Assembly: GCA_031411995.1 (NCBI GenBank)
Contig: JANOCD010000114.1
Coordinates: forward strand, 62,001-126,000
Length of the DNA: 64,000 nt
Source of the DNA: Rudanella sp031411995
Lineage (GTDB): Bacteria > Bacteroidota > Bacteroidia > Cytophagales > Spirosomataceae
Reading direction: 5' to 3'
Shown here: piece by piece, positions 8,012 to 16,605 of the stretch
Layout of the letters: each line of letters opens with the position of its first letter
Position numbering within the stretch: position 1 is the stretch's first letter
Position numbers and translations under genes: made by a program
Notes under the pieces: model-generated
What the model was told of the DNA's origin: nothing
Seen by the model: only the letters and a program-made list of their open reading frames with translations
Database searches by the model: none

Positions 8012-9379
8012 TCAAAGGGGCAAGGTGGGCAAACTGAGCGAAACCCGGGTGCCACTACCCGGCATAGTGGTCACCCGCAACTGACCCCGGTGCATATCCA
8101 CGATCTTTTTAGACAAGGTCAGTCCCAACCCAAAACCTTGTATCGTTCCCACGTTACCGGCCCGCATCATCGGCAGAAAAACGTCTGTCAGTTGCGCGTC
8201 GGGAATGCCGATTCCCCGGTCGCAAACGTCAATTTCCATCCACGACGACTGATATTGAACACTTACCGTAACCGGCTTGAAATCAGAATACTTACAGGCG
8301 TTGTCGATGATATTGATGAGCGCGGTGCGCAGGAGCGTGGTGTTGCCAACTACCCGAAACGCCGAACTTTGCTCGGTAAATTCGTCGGACAACTGCACAT
8401 CAATCCGCTGGTCGGGATACTTTTCACTGAAATACATTACCGTGTCCAGAATGGTGTCGACCAGGTTAATGTCTTCCTGTAATTGAGTGGGTTTCAGGTT
8501 CTCAACCTCAGCTAACCGGAGCAGGGCATTGGCCAGGTCAATGGCTCCATCGAGCCGGTACAGGGCGCGTTCCATACTGTGCCGAACATCGGGCAACGAC
8601 TGATCATAGGCGAGGGCCGTTTCGAGCATTCCCTTCACCACCGTGAGGGGTGTGCGGATTTCGTGGGAAGCATAGGCCACAAAATTCTCCTGACTAATGG
8701 CGAGGGTTTGCAACTGACTTAGCAGCACATTAAAAGACCCAGCCAGATAGCCTGCTTCATCGGTGGTAGTGGTTGGCTGGAGCCGAAACGAAAAGTCATT
8801 CACGGTAGCCGTGTCTAACTGGCCAATAAGAGCATCGAAGGGGCGCATGGCTCGTCGGGCGAATAAAAACCCGACCAGTGCAATCACCATTAACGACAGA
8901 ATATTGCCCGCAATGAGCATTACCAGCAAATTACGGCTCGTTTGCCGGCCCGCCAGATCGTATGCCGTTGTCACGGCTACATAGATGGCTCCCTCGTGGC
9001 GAAACGCCAGCGCAACTCCCTCTTTGGGTTGATCCCACTGTTTGTTTACGTACGTAAAATACCGTTCTTCACGCCGGGCGGTCGTCAGTAAACCAGCCGT
9101 AACCTGGTAGTCATCGGGGCCTGATGAGGAATAGATCCGGTGGTTGAGTGAGTCGAAAATGGACTCGTGCTGTTCGGGTAAGGTCAGGTAGCTGGTGCGC
9201 TGAAATTCGGAGCGGTTCTGGAAAAATAACTGGGCCGCCAACGCCCGCCGTTGCAGCCGGGTACGCATTTGCGACCGACGATAGGACTCATACGTCTGGA
9301 AAATAAACACCGAAAACAGCAGCAGCAGCGTTGCCACCAACAACCCAAACCCGATGGTGATACGCTGCTTAATGCTCAT
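8012..9379 (-). CDS. Two-component sensor histidine kinase
   Basis: 455 residues. Membrane span at about 8-28, a periplasmic sensor of about 120 residues, second span at about 151-174, then HAMP (about 175-228), phospho-acceptor His239 in ASHEIRTPLT, N box LINIIDNACKY, G1 box DRGIGIP and G2 box GFGLGLTLSKK. Its start overlaps the regulator's stop by 4 bp (ATGA), so the two are translationally coupled. The layout resembles the QseC/CusS type that senses metals or envelope conditions; the divergent RND operon next door is the likely target (inference). The stimulus is not visible in the sequence. Confidence 0.93.
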   Translation of the reverse strand: MSIKQRITIGFGLLVATLLLLFSVFIFQTYESYRRSQMRTRLQRRALAAQLFFQNRSEFQRTSYLTLPEQHESIFDSLNHRIYSSSGPDDYQVTAGLLTTARREERYFTYVNKQWDQPKEGVALAFRHEGAIYVAVTTAYDLAGRQTSRNLLVMLIAGNILSLMVIALVGFLFARRAMRPFDALIGQLDTATVNDFSFRLQPTTTTDEAGYLAGSFNVLLSQLQTLAISQENFVAYASHEIRTPLTVVKGMLETALAYDQSLPDVRHSMERALYRLDGAIDLANALLRLAEVENLKPTQLQEDINLVDTILDTVMYFSEKYPDQRIDVQLSDEFTEQSSAFRVVGNTTLLRTALINIIDNACKYSDFKPVTVSVQYQSSWMEIDVCDRGIGIPDAQLTDVFLPMMRAGNVGTIQGFGLGLTLSKKIVDMHRGQLRVTTMPGSGTRVSLSLPTLPL

Positions 9380-10053
9380 GGCTCGGCCCGCAGCATATAG
9401 CCCACTCCAAAAACCGTGTGCAGTAATTTTGGCTCCACGTGGTCGATTTTCCGGCGTAAGTAGTTGATATACACATCGACCACGTTAGTGTTGGTATTGA
9501 AATGCACATCCCACACGTTTTCGAGCAAATCAACCCGGCTCACCACCTTACCCTGTTTCACCAGCAGGTATTCGAGCAGGGCATATTCGCGGGCAGTGAG
9601 CGTGACCCGCTCCCCCGCCCGCCACACCTGATGCGACTCCGTATCGACTGCCAGATCAAGCAGTTCGAGTCGTTTGGGCAGGGGCGCGCGGGAAGGGTGC
9701 CGCCGGGCCAGGGCTTTTAGCCGAAATACCAGTTCTTTGAAAGCAAATGGCTTGGAGAGATAATCATCCGCGCCCGACTCGAAGCCCAGCACTTTGTTGT
9801 CTAAACTCCCCAGGGCCGTGAGCATAATGACGGGAATAGCGGGCCAGTTTTGCTTCACAAACCGACACAGGTCATAGCCATTCAGGCCGGGCATGTTCAC
9901 ATCGAGCACCACCACATCAAACTGTCGCTCGTTGATGAGCGACCGGCCAATTATGCCGTCGTAGGCCACCGACACACCGATTCCTTCCGACTGTAAGCCT
10001 TTCTGGATGAACTGATTCAGTTCTACATCATCTTCAACTATCAGTACGTTCAT
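9376..10053 (-). CDS. OmpR-family response regulator
   Basis: 225 residues. Receiver domain with acidic pocket EDD at 7-9, phospho-acceptor Asp51 in VVLDVNMPGLNGYDL and Lys in LSKPFAFKEL, followed by a winged-helix DNA-binding domain (about 128-222; TAREYALLEYL, VDVYINYLRRKID). First gene of the regulator-kinase operon. It faces the TolC/RND operon across 180 bp, a standard arrangement for a regulator that controls the divergent transporter. Confidence 0.94.
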   Translation of the reverse strand: MNVLIVEDDVELNQFIQKGLQSEGIGVSVAYDGIIGRSLINERQFDVVVLDVNMPGLNGYDLCRFVKQNWPAIPVIMLTALGSLDNKVLGFESGADDYLSKPFAFKELVFRLKALARRHPSRAPLPKRLELLDLAVDTESHQVWRAGERVTLTAREYALLEYLLVKQGKVVSRVDLLENVWDVHFNTNTNVVDVYINYLRRKIDHVEPKLLHTVFGVGYMLRAEP

Positions 10054-10188
10054 ACCCTATTGTTGTCAATACTGCCCGAAAGTTCGGCAACAGAAACGCT
10101 TGTTTAGTCCCGCCCACTCACTCTAATCAAATTGTAATAACTCTCTCAGAAATCTCTAATGAGGCCCGTGGTTGTTTTGATTGATGAT

Positions 10189-10206
10189 TCAGCCCGCCGG
10201 GGCTGA
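10189..10206 (+). promoter_or_regulatory. Perfect hairpin in leader of TolC-like gene
   Basis: A 7-bp perfect stem (TCAGCCC with GGGCTGA) around a GCCG loop, 28 bp upstream of the outer-membrane factor ATG and inside the 180-bp divergent regulatory region. It could be an RNA leader hairpin or a regulator half-site pair. No T-run follows, so it is not a simple terminator. Confidence 0.4.
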
Positions 10207-10233
10207 CATGGTTTTCTCAACGATTGCAACGGT

Positions 10234-11622
10234 ATGGCTAAAACAGGGCGGCTTCTGACTCAATTAATCATTATTGGCACCCTATTGTTTGGGGTTCTTC
10301 ACTCCGCCGGGGCACAGGTACTGACCCTGGAAGGTGCCCTGGAGGCTACTTTCTCGCAGTATCCGACGCTGGCGGCTCAACGCTCGGCTCTGGATGCGAT
10401 TCGTGCCAATCAACGAATCATCCGCGACAATCGCCTTCCGAATGTGCGGCTCCACGATCAGATCGACCTGGGTACGGCCAATGGTATGTCTGGTTCTTAT
10501 TTCTCGCTGGGCCTGATTGTCCCTACCTCGGGCGGGCGACGGTCCGAAAACCGGATGGACCTGGCATCGGGCAACATTGCCCTGGCTTCGATGGATTGGG
10601 AGGTCTATAACTTCGGGCGATTTAGCGCGGAAGACAAACTCGCCCGCGCCGATGTCGCCGTGGGCGAAGCCGCCCTCGACCGAGAGCAATTTGGGTTGCG
10701 GCAGGTAGTGATCAACACGTATGTGGAATTGATTCGGCTGCGGCAATCGCTGGCGATCGAACAACGCAATTTGGCCCGCGTCGATACGGTGCGCCGGGTC
10801 ATTGGCAACCTGGTACGGAACGGGATGAAGCCCGGTTTAGATTCCTCGCTGGCAACCGTCGCCTTGTCTAAAGCCAAACTCGCCTACTGGACCGTGCTGG
10901 AAGACTACCGGCGGGCAACCATTCAGTTGGCCACCTTAACGGGCCGACCCATTGCCTCCATGCAGGTCGATACGTCGTTTCGGGTTGCCGCACTCCTGGC
11001 ACCGTCGGCGGGCGAACAGGCGACTTTATCGCATCCCCTGCTTCGATATCAGGACCGCCTGCTTACCCGACAAACGGCTGAAATAGACCTGATTCGCAAA
11101 GCCGCCCTGCCTCGTGTGTCGCTGCTGACGGCGGCCTGGGCGCGGGGATCCAGTCTCACCGTCGAAAACAACTATGGGCCGCTGGGGTCCGGGTTGGCCT
11201 ACAGCCGGTCTAATTTCCTGCTGGGGGTGGCAGCCACCATCAACCTCACCGACCTGCACCGGGCCAACGCCCGCACGCAACTGCAGCAGTTCAGGGTGCA
11301 GGAAGCCACCAACAACCTGGTGGTGGAACGGGTACAACTGCAAAACGCCCTCACCACCGCCGATTCTCTGCTGGCTGTGGTCCGGCTGACACTGAACGAA
11401 ATGCCCACCGCCCTTCGCTCGGCTAACGATGCCTACAATCAACGCCTGTCGCTTTATAACAACGGGCTGGAGAGCGTTTTGGGGCTTACTGACGCGCTGC
11501 AACTGCTTTCATCAGTCGAAAAAGACAATGTGGAAGCCCAGAACAGGGCTGTTCGGCTCCGGCTTCAACGGGCCTATGCCACCAACGATTTCGAACGTTT
11601 CTACACCCTGTTCAGGCCATAA
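10234..11622 (+). CDS. TolC-family outer-membrane efflux protein
   Basis: 462 residues with a signal peptide (cleavage near HSAGAQ) and two long alpha-helical coiled-coil repeats typical of outer membrane efflux proteins (TLEGALEATFSQYPTL in the first, later LTDALQLLSSVEKDN). It would form the outer-membrane exit channel for the RND pump encoded 25 bp downstream. No lipobox is present. First gene of the pump operon, opposite the two-component regulator. Confidence 0.9.
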   Translation: MAKTGRLLTQLIIIGTLLFGVLHSAGAQVLTLEGALEATFSQYPTLAAQRSALDAIRANQRIIRDNRLPNVRLHDQIDLGTANGMSGSYFSLGLIVPTSGGRRSENRMDLASGNIALASMDWEVYNFGRFSAEDKLARADVAVGEAALDREQFGLRQVVINTYVELIRLRQSLAIEQRNLARVDTVRRVIGNLVRNGMKPGLDSSLATVALSKAKLAYWTVLEDYRRATIQLATLTGRPIASMQVDTSFRVAALLAPSAGEQATLSHPLLRYQDRLLTRQTAEIDLIRKAALPRVSLLTAAWARGSSLTVENNYGPLGSGLAYSRSNFLLGVAATINLTDLHRANARTQLQQFRVQEATNNLVVERVQLQNALTTADSLLAVVRLTLNEMPTALRSANDAYNQRLSLYNNGLESVLGLTDALQLLSSVEKDNVEAQNRAVRLRLQRAYATNDFERFYTLFRP

Positions 11623-11647
11623 CCCACTCAACGTTAACCTTTTATTT

Positions 11648-14600
11648 ATGTCGCTGTTATCAACCTCGCTCAAACGCCCCATTTCCGTACTGGTCATCGT
11701 GGCCGGTGTGGTGGTGTTTTCAATCCTCTCGGCCACCAAAATCCCGATTGACATTTTCCCGCGCCTGAACTCGCCGGTGATCTACGTGATCGAACCTTAC
11801 GGCGGTATGTCGCCCGCGCAGATGGAAGGCTTTTTTGCGACCCGGATGCAGGATCAGTTTTTGTATATCGGCGGTATTCGTGAAATTCAGAGCCGAAGTG
11901 TGCAGGGGCTAACGGTGGTGAAGCTGGCTTTTTATGAAGGCTCCGACATGGCTCAGGCTGCTGCCGAAGTAGCAATCCAGGTGAACCGGGCTATGAAGTT
12001 TTTTCCACCCGGTGCGCTGCCCCCGCAGGTAGTGCGCTACGATGCCTCGTCGGTGCCGATTGGCGATCTGGTCTTTTCGAGTAAAACGCGCTCGCTCAAA
12101 GAAATTCACGAACTGGCCGTTACCCGAATCCGGCCCCTGTTCTCGACCGTGCCGGGCCTGACAGCCCCGCCCCCCATTGGCACCAACGCCCGAACGGTGG
12201 TCATCAACCTCGATCCGCAAAAGATCAGGAGCATGAACATCTCACCCGATGAAGTGGTCGAAGCCCTTGCGGCCAACAACGCCATGACCCCGTCGGGCAA
12301 CATCCGGGTCGACAACACCACCTACATGACCACGCTGAACTCGCTGGAAAATCAGGTCGAAGACTTCAAACGGATTCCGGTCATTACCAGCGGTCACCGC
12401 ACCGTTTTTTTGAGCGACGTGGCCACCGTGCAGGATGGCTCCGACGTAACGGCGGGCTATGCCCTGGTGAACGGCAGTCGCTCCTCCTATATCCCCGTGG
12501 TGAAAACTGCCGACGCTTCCACCTGGGATGTGGTGACGCGGCTGAAAGCCAAACTGCCCGAAATGCGCAGCCTGCTACCCGACGATATTGAGGTGAACTA
12601 TGAATTCGATCAGTCGGTTTTTGTGATCAACGCGGTGGAAAGTCTGCTGTTCGAAGGGGGGTTGGGAGCTATTCTGACGGGCCTGATGGTGTTACTTTTC
12701 CTGGGCGACTGGCGGAGTTCGCTCATCGTAATCATCACCATTCCGATCTCGGTTATTGCCGCCGTTATGTGCCTGAGCCTGGCCGGGCAAACCATCAACA
12801 TCATGACCCTGTCGGGGTTGGCTTTGTCCATCGGAATTTTGGTTGATCAGGCCACGGTAACCATCGAAAACATCCATCAGCATCTCGAGATGGGCAAGCC
12901 AAAACGGCAAGCCATTTTCGATGCCTGCCGCGAAGTGGCCCTGCCCCTGTTGCTGATCTTGTTGTGTATCCTGGCCGTGTTCGCGCCGTCGTTCATTATG
13001 TCGGGCGTACCCAAAGCCATGTTTTTGCCCCTGTCGCTGTCCATCGGGTTTGCCATGACGGTATCCTATTTCCTGGCGCAAAGCCTGGTGCCGGTATTGA
13101 GCAACTGGCTTATGAAAGTCCACGACCATCTGCCCGCCAACACCCATAAAAAACCCGGTTTCTTCGATCGGATCCGGGCGGGGTTTACGCTGCAAACCGG
13201 GCGATTATTACAGCGCAACAAACTCATTATCAGTGCTTATTTTATAGTAATCCTGCTATTGGCTGGCATGGGCTACGTGTTCATCGGTAAGGATATGCTA
13301 CCCCAGATCAACTCGGGGCAAATGGTAATTCGGATGAAAACGCCCGACGGCACCCGGCTCGAACGGACCGAAGAACGCGTGACCGAACTACTGTCGCTGG
13401 TGGATGAGGTGACGGATGGCAACCTGGCGGTGTCGTCGGCCTACGTGGGCGTGGTACCCACCAACTACGCAACAACCAACCTGTATGTGAGCACGAGCGG
13501 CTCCAACGACGCGGTTATCAAAGTGGCCCTGACCAAAGGTTTCAAAACCAATATGCAGGACTTGAAAGAGACCATCCGTGAAGCCGTTGCCGACCAACTC
13601 CCCGACGTAACCCTCTCGTTTGAACCCGCCGACCTGACCGAAAAACTCATGAGCGGAGGAGCCACCACCCCCATTGAGGTGCAGGTGGCCGGGCGCGACA
13701 TGAAACAGATTGCCGGCTATGCGAACCAGTTGGTCGATAGCCTGTCGAAGGTCTCCTACCTGCGCGATGTTCGGATTATTCAGCCGTTGAAATTCCCCGT
13801 TATCAACATCAACCTCGACCGGCAAAAGCTGGCCATGATGGGCCTGAGTCTGCAACAGGCCGCCCGGTCCATTACGGCTTCGACCTCATCGAGCCGTTTT
13901 ACCGAGAAAAACCAATGGCTCGACCAAAAAGCGGCCTATACGTATCAGGTGCAGGTGCAGATCCCCGAGTTTGCCATGCGCAACCTGTCGCAGTTGCAGG
14001 AAATTCCGTTACTGGCCGGGCAATCACGGCCTGTTTTGGGTGATGTAGCCACATTTTCGGTCGACACACTACCCGGCGAATATGCCCGTACTGGCCCCCG
14101 CCGATTTGTGACGGTCTCGGCCAATACGCACCATCACGATCTGGGTTCGGCCACGCAGGAAGTCGAAGAAACCATTGCCCGACTGGGCGATACTCCCAAA
14201 GGCCTGGTGACACAAGTAAAGGGTATGTCGTCGCTGCTGACCGAAACGCTCGATAGTCTGCAACTGGGATTAGGCATTGCCGTACTGGTTATTTTTCTTT
14301 TGCTGGCCGCTAACTATCAGTCGTTTAAACTCTCGTTTGTAGTCTTATCCACCGTTCCCGCCGTGCTGGTGGGAGCCATAGCCCTGCTCCTGCTGACGGG
14401 TAGCACCCTCAATCTGCAATCCTACATGGGCATCATCATGTCGGTGGGAATTTCAGTAGCCAACGCTATTCTAATCGTCACCAATGCCGAACGGCTTCGC
14501 TGGGAATATCGCGACTTGCGCCGGGCCGCCGTTGACAGCGTCAGTCTTCGTCTTCGCCCCGTGCTGATGACTTCGCTCGCCATGATTGCGGGCATGGTAC

Positions 14601-14857
14601 CCATGGCCCTCGGAACGGGCGAAGCGGGCGAGCAGGTGGCTCCCTTGGGCCGGGCCGTCATTGGCGGACTGATTGCCAGTACCCTGGCCGCGCTCTACAT
14701 CGTACCCCAGGTCTATTTATGGCTGCAACGAAGTACACCTTTCACCGATCCGTCGCTGCTTCCCATCGACGCACCATCTCCGCTTACGACAACCGAATCA
14801 ACCAACGGCATCAACCATGCCCATCAACCTTCAGCGTATGAAAACCATTCTGTTTAA
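11648..14857 (+). CDS. RND efflux pump, inner-membrane subunit
   Basis: 1069 residues from the ATG at 11648. A longer in-frame opening overlaps the TolC gene and is ignored because this start gives the usual LLSTSLKRPISVLVIVA first span. Twelve spans with two large periplasmic loops, as in AcrB/CzcA-type pumps. The TM4 motif is GILVDQATVTIEN: Asp400 is present but the second Asp of the AcrB pair is Gln401, and the TM10 Lys position is Ala938 (SVANAIL). Proton relay is therefore not of the AcrB type. Substrates unknown: drugs, metals or lipids. It works with the flanking TolC protein and adaptor. Confidence 0.93.
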   Translation: MSLLSTSLKRPISVLVIVAGVVVFSILSATKIPIDIFPRLNSPVIYVIEPYGGMSPAQMEGFFATRMQDQFLYIGGIREIQSRSVQGLTVVKLAFYEGSDMAQAAAEVAIQVNRAMKFFPPGALPPQVVRYDASSVPIGDLVFSSKTRSLKEIHELAVTRIRPLFSTVPGLTAPPPIGTNARTVVINLDPQKIRSMNISPDEVVEALAANNAMTPSGNIRVDNTTYMTTLNSLENQVEDFKRIPVITSGHRTVFLSDVATVQDGSDVTAGYALVNGSRSSYIPVVKTADASTWDVVTRLKAKLPEMRSLLPDDIEVNYEFDQSVFVINAVESLLFEGGLGAILTGLMVLLFLGDWRSSLIVIITIPISVIAAVMCLSLAGQTINIMTLSGLALSIGILVDQATVTIENIHQHLEMGKPKRQAIFDACREVALPLLLILLCILAVFAPSFIMSGVPKAMFLPLSLSIGFAMTVSYFLAQSLVPVLSNWLMKVHDHLPANTHKKPGFFDRIRAGFTLQTGRLLQRNKLIISAYFIVILLLAGMGYVFIGKDMLPQINSGQMVIRMKTPDGTRLERTEERVTELLSLVDEVTDGNLAVSSAYVGVVPTNYATTNLYVSTSGSNDAVIKVALTKGFKTNMQDLKETIREAVADQLPDVTLSFEPADLTEKLMSGGATTPIEVQVAGRDMKQIAGYANQLVDSLSKVSYLRDVRIIQPLKFPVININLDRQKLAMMGLSLQQAARSITASTSSSRFTEKNQWLDQKAAYTYQVQVQIPEFAMRNLSQLQEIPLLAGQSRPVLGDVATFSVDTLPGEYARTGPRRFVTVSANTHHHDLGSATQEVEETIARLGDTPKGLVTQVKGMSSLLTETLDSLQLGLGIAVLVIFLLLAANYQSFKLSFVVLSTVPAVLVGAIALLLLTGSTLNLQSYMGIIMSVGISVANAILIVTNAERLRWEYRDLRRAAVDSVSLRLRPVLMTSLAMIAGMVPMALGTGEAGEQVAPLGRAVIGGLIASTLAALYIVPQVYLWLQRSTPFTDPSLLPIDAPSPLTTTESTNGINHAHQPSAYENHSV

Positions 14858-15941
14858 CGGCCTTTCTCTCTTGCTGCTCACCGGTTTGTTCGGTAGCTGC
14901 ACCTCGTCAGAATCGGCGGACACCGCCCACAAAAAAACGGGTCGGAAAGATCGGGCCAAACCGTCATATCGAATTGGGGCTGTTTCGCGGCAATCTGTGG
15001 GGCAATCCATTCAACTGCCCGCCGAGTTTCGGGCCTACCAGGAAGTCAATATTTATCCCAAAGCCGATGGTTTTGTGGAGCGGGTACTGGTTGACCGGGG
15101 GTCGGCGGTGCGCCGGGGGCAGGTGCTGATGGTGCTCGATGCCCCCGAAACCGAGGAGCGACTCGTGGCCGCCCGGTCGAACACACTCAAAGCCGATGCC
15201 ATGCTGGTGGCCAGTCGCGAGCATTACCGACGGTTACGGGCCAGTGCCAAAGTGGCCGGTTCGGTGTCGGCACTTGATCTCGAAACGGCTTTTGCCCGGC
15301 TGCGGGCCGACAGTGCGTCCATGCTGGGCGAGCAGGCCAACTACCGGGCGTTGGCCAAACTTCGCTCCTATCTGACCGTGCGTGCGCCTTTCGACGGCTA
15401 CATCACCGAGCGCAACGTTCACCCCGGTGCGCTGGTGGGATCGGGAGCCAAAATGGAACGCCCCATGCTGGTGCTGCAACAGCAAAGTCGCCTGCGCCTG
15501 GTGGCCGACATTCCCGAAACCTACAGCGCGGGTTTGCCACAGGGCAAGACAATTAGCTTCACGGTGAGTGCCTTGCCGGGCAAAACGTTCCGGGGACGAA
15601 TCAGCCGACGGTCGGGGAGCATGAACCAGCAGTTTCGGTCCGAGACGGTGGAAATCGACGTGGACAATGCCTCTCGGACCCTCAAACCGGGCATGTTCGC
15701 CGAGATTATCCTGTCGGCGGAGGGCACACCCGGCGCATTGGCCGTGCCGAAATCAGCCGTTGTTGCCTCCACCGAGCGACAATACGTCATAAAAGTACAG
15801 GGTGGAAAAGCGCAGTATGTAGACGTTCGCCGGGGGCAGGAATCCGGGGATATGCAGGAAGTTTTTGGCGACTTGCGGGCCAACGACCCCATTGTGATCA
15901 ATGCCCGCGAAGACATTAAAGAAGGGGTAGCCATTCGCTGA
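14838..15941 (+). CDS. RND pump periplasmic adaptor (membrane fusion lipoprotein)
   Basis: 367 residues from the ATG at 14838. That start lies within the last 20 bp of the pump gene but heads a clear lipoprotein signal (LLLTGLFGSC, lipid on Cys). An ATG 21 bp upstream is possible. Then come a barrel-sandwich/lipoyl half (PKADGFVERVLVDRGSAVRRGQ), a helical hairpin (about 110-160), the returning lipoyl half (LTVRAPFDGYITERNVHPGA), and beta-barrel domains ending KEGVAIR. This is the adaptor linking the RND protein to TolC. Gene order channel-pump-adaptor differs from the common adaptor-first order. Confidence 0.92.
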   Translation: MKTILFNGLSLLLLTGLFGSCTSSESADTAHKKTGRKDRAKPSYRIGAVSRQSVGQSIQLPAEFRAYQEVNIYPKADGFVERVLVDRGSAVRRGQVLMVLDAPETEERLVAARSNTLKADAMLVASREHYRRLRASAKVAGSVSALDLETAFARLRADSASMLGEQANYRALAKLRSYLTVRAPFDGYITERNVHPGALVGSGAKMERPMLVLQQQSRLRLVADIPETYSAGLPQGKTISFTVSALPGKTFRGRISRRSGSMNQQFRSETVEIDVDNASRTLKPGMFAEIILSAEGTPGALAVPKSAVVASTERQYVIKVQGGKAQYVDVRRGQESGDMQEVFGDLRANDPIVINAREDIKEGVAIR

Positions 15942-15965
15942 TCACACCACTCAAAAGCAGGCAAT

Positions 15966-16508
15966 ATGTTCGTTCCTAAACTGCTTTTCAGAACCTGTCT
16001 GGTGGGTATCGTACTGCTTACGAGCTGCAACCGAACGGCTCTGCAAGTGCTCCGGTCCTCAACCGACTTAACAACCACACCGGATGATACCTGGGTCAAA
16101 ACCATCCGCGAGAAACCCCGTGCCCGGCAGGTGGTGCTGGTCGATGAACGTGGTCGCCGACGGCACCTGCCCGCCGACTCGGTCTGGGGCTACCGAACCA
16201 ACCGGGGCGACACGTTCCGGCTTTATGGACATGACACCTATGAACTGGTGCAGCGGGGGCCGTTGCTGATGTATCGAACGGAGGAATGGATTGGCGACTC
16301 CCAATGGGAAAACTACTATTTCAGCCTGAATCCTGACAGCGCGATTCACGCCGTGGATAAACGCACTTGTCGGCGGGTGTTTGCCAATGATGGCTGTATG
16401 CTTCAGCTAATTAGCCAGATGCGCAACGGGCAGCTCCTGAGCACCGATGCCCACGGCTCCTATGGCCTGGTCAATGCGTACCAATATTGTCATTTCAGCG
16501 AGCGTTAA
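15966..16508 (+). CDS. Unknown lipoprotein of the pump operon
   Basis: 180 residues starting 24 bp after the adaptor gene on the same strand. N-terminal lipoprotein signal ends LLTSCNRT. The rest is mixed alpha/beta with a segment resembling proteins that report a configurable value (VVLVDERGRRRHLPADSVWGY) and a hydrophilic C-terminus with three Cys (TCRRVFANDGCML and YQYCHFSER). No family recognised. Placement suggests an accessory role at the envelope with the pump, but nothing in the sequence proves it. Confidence 0.7.
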   Translation: MFVPKLLFRTCLVGIVLLTSCNRTALQVLRSSTDLTTTPDDTWVKTIREKPRARQVVLVDERGRRRHLPADSVWGYRTNRGDTFRLYGHDTYELVQRGPLLMYRTEEWIGDSQWENYYFSLNPDSAIHAVDKRTCRRVFANDGCMLQLISQMRNGQLLSTDAHGSYGLVNAYQYCHFSER

Positions 16509-16530
16509 GAAGGGGGAAAACATGGTCTGA

Positions 16531-16556
16531 TTGGCAGAAAATATATCATATATTTG
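16531..16556 (+). promoter_or_regulatory. Promoter of adenine deaminase gene
   Basis: TTG at 16531-16533 and TATATTTG at 16549-16556, with 19 bp from TTG to the TTTG of the -7 element, fit the Bacteroidota sigma-A consensus. Transcription should start near 16563, about 40 bp before the ATG at 16606. This argues against the in-frame TTG at 16531 as a translation start. Confidence 0.75.
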
Positions 16557-16605
16557 CCCTATTTGCCATCACCCACGACCATCCGGTGACCCCTTCGACC
16601 AATTT

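Noticed and set aside
11429..11647. Upstream extension of the RND gene
   Set aside because: It overlaps the TolC coding sequence and lacks membrane character; the ATG at 11648 opens the first span.
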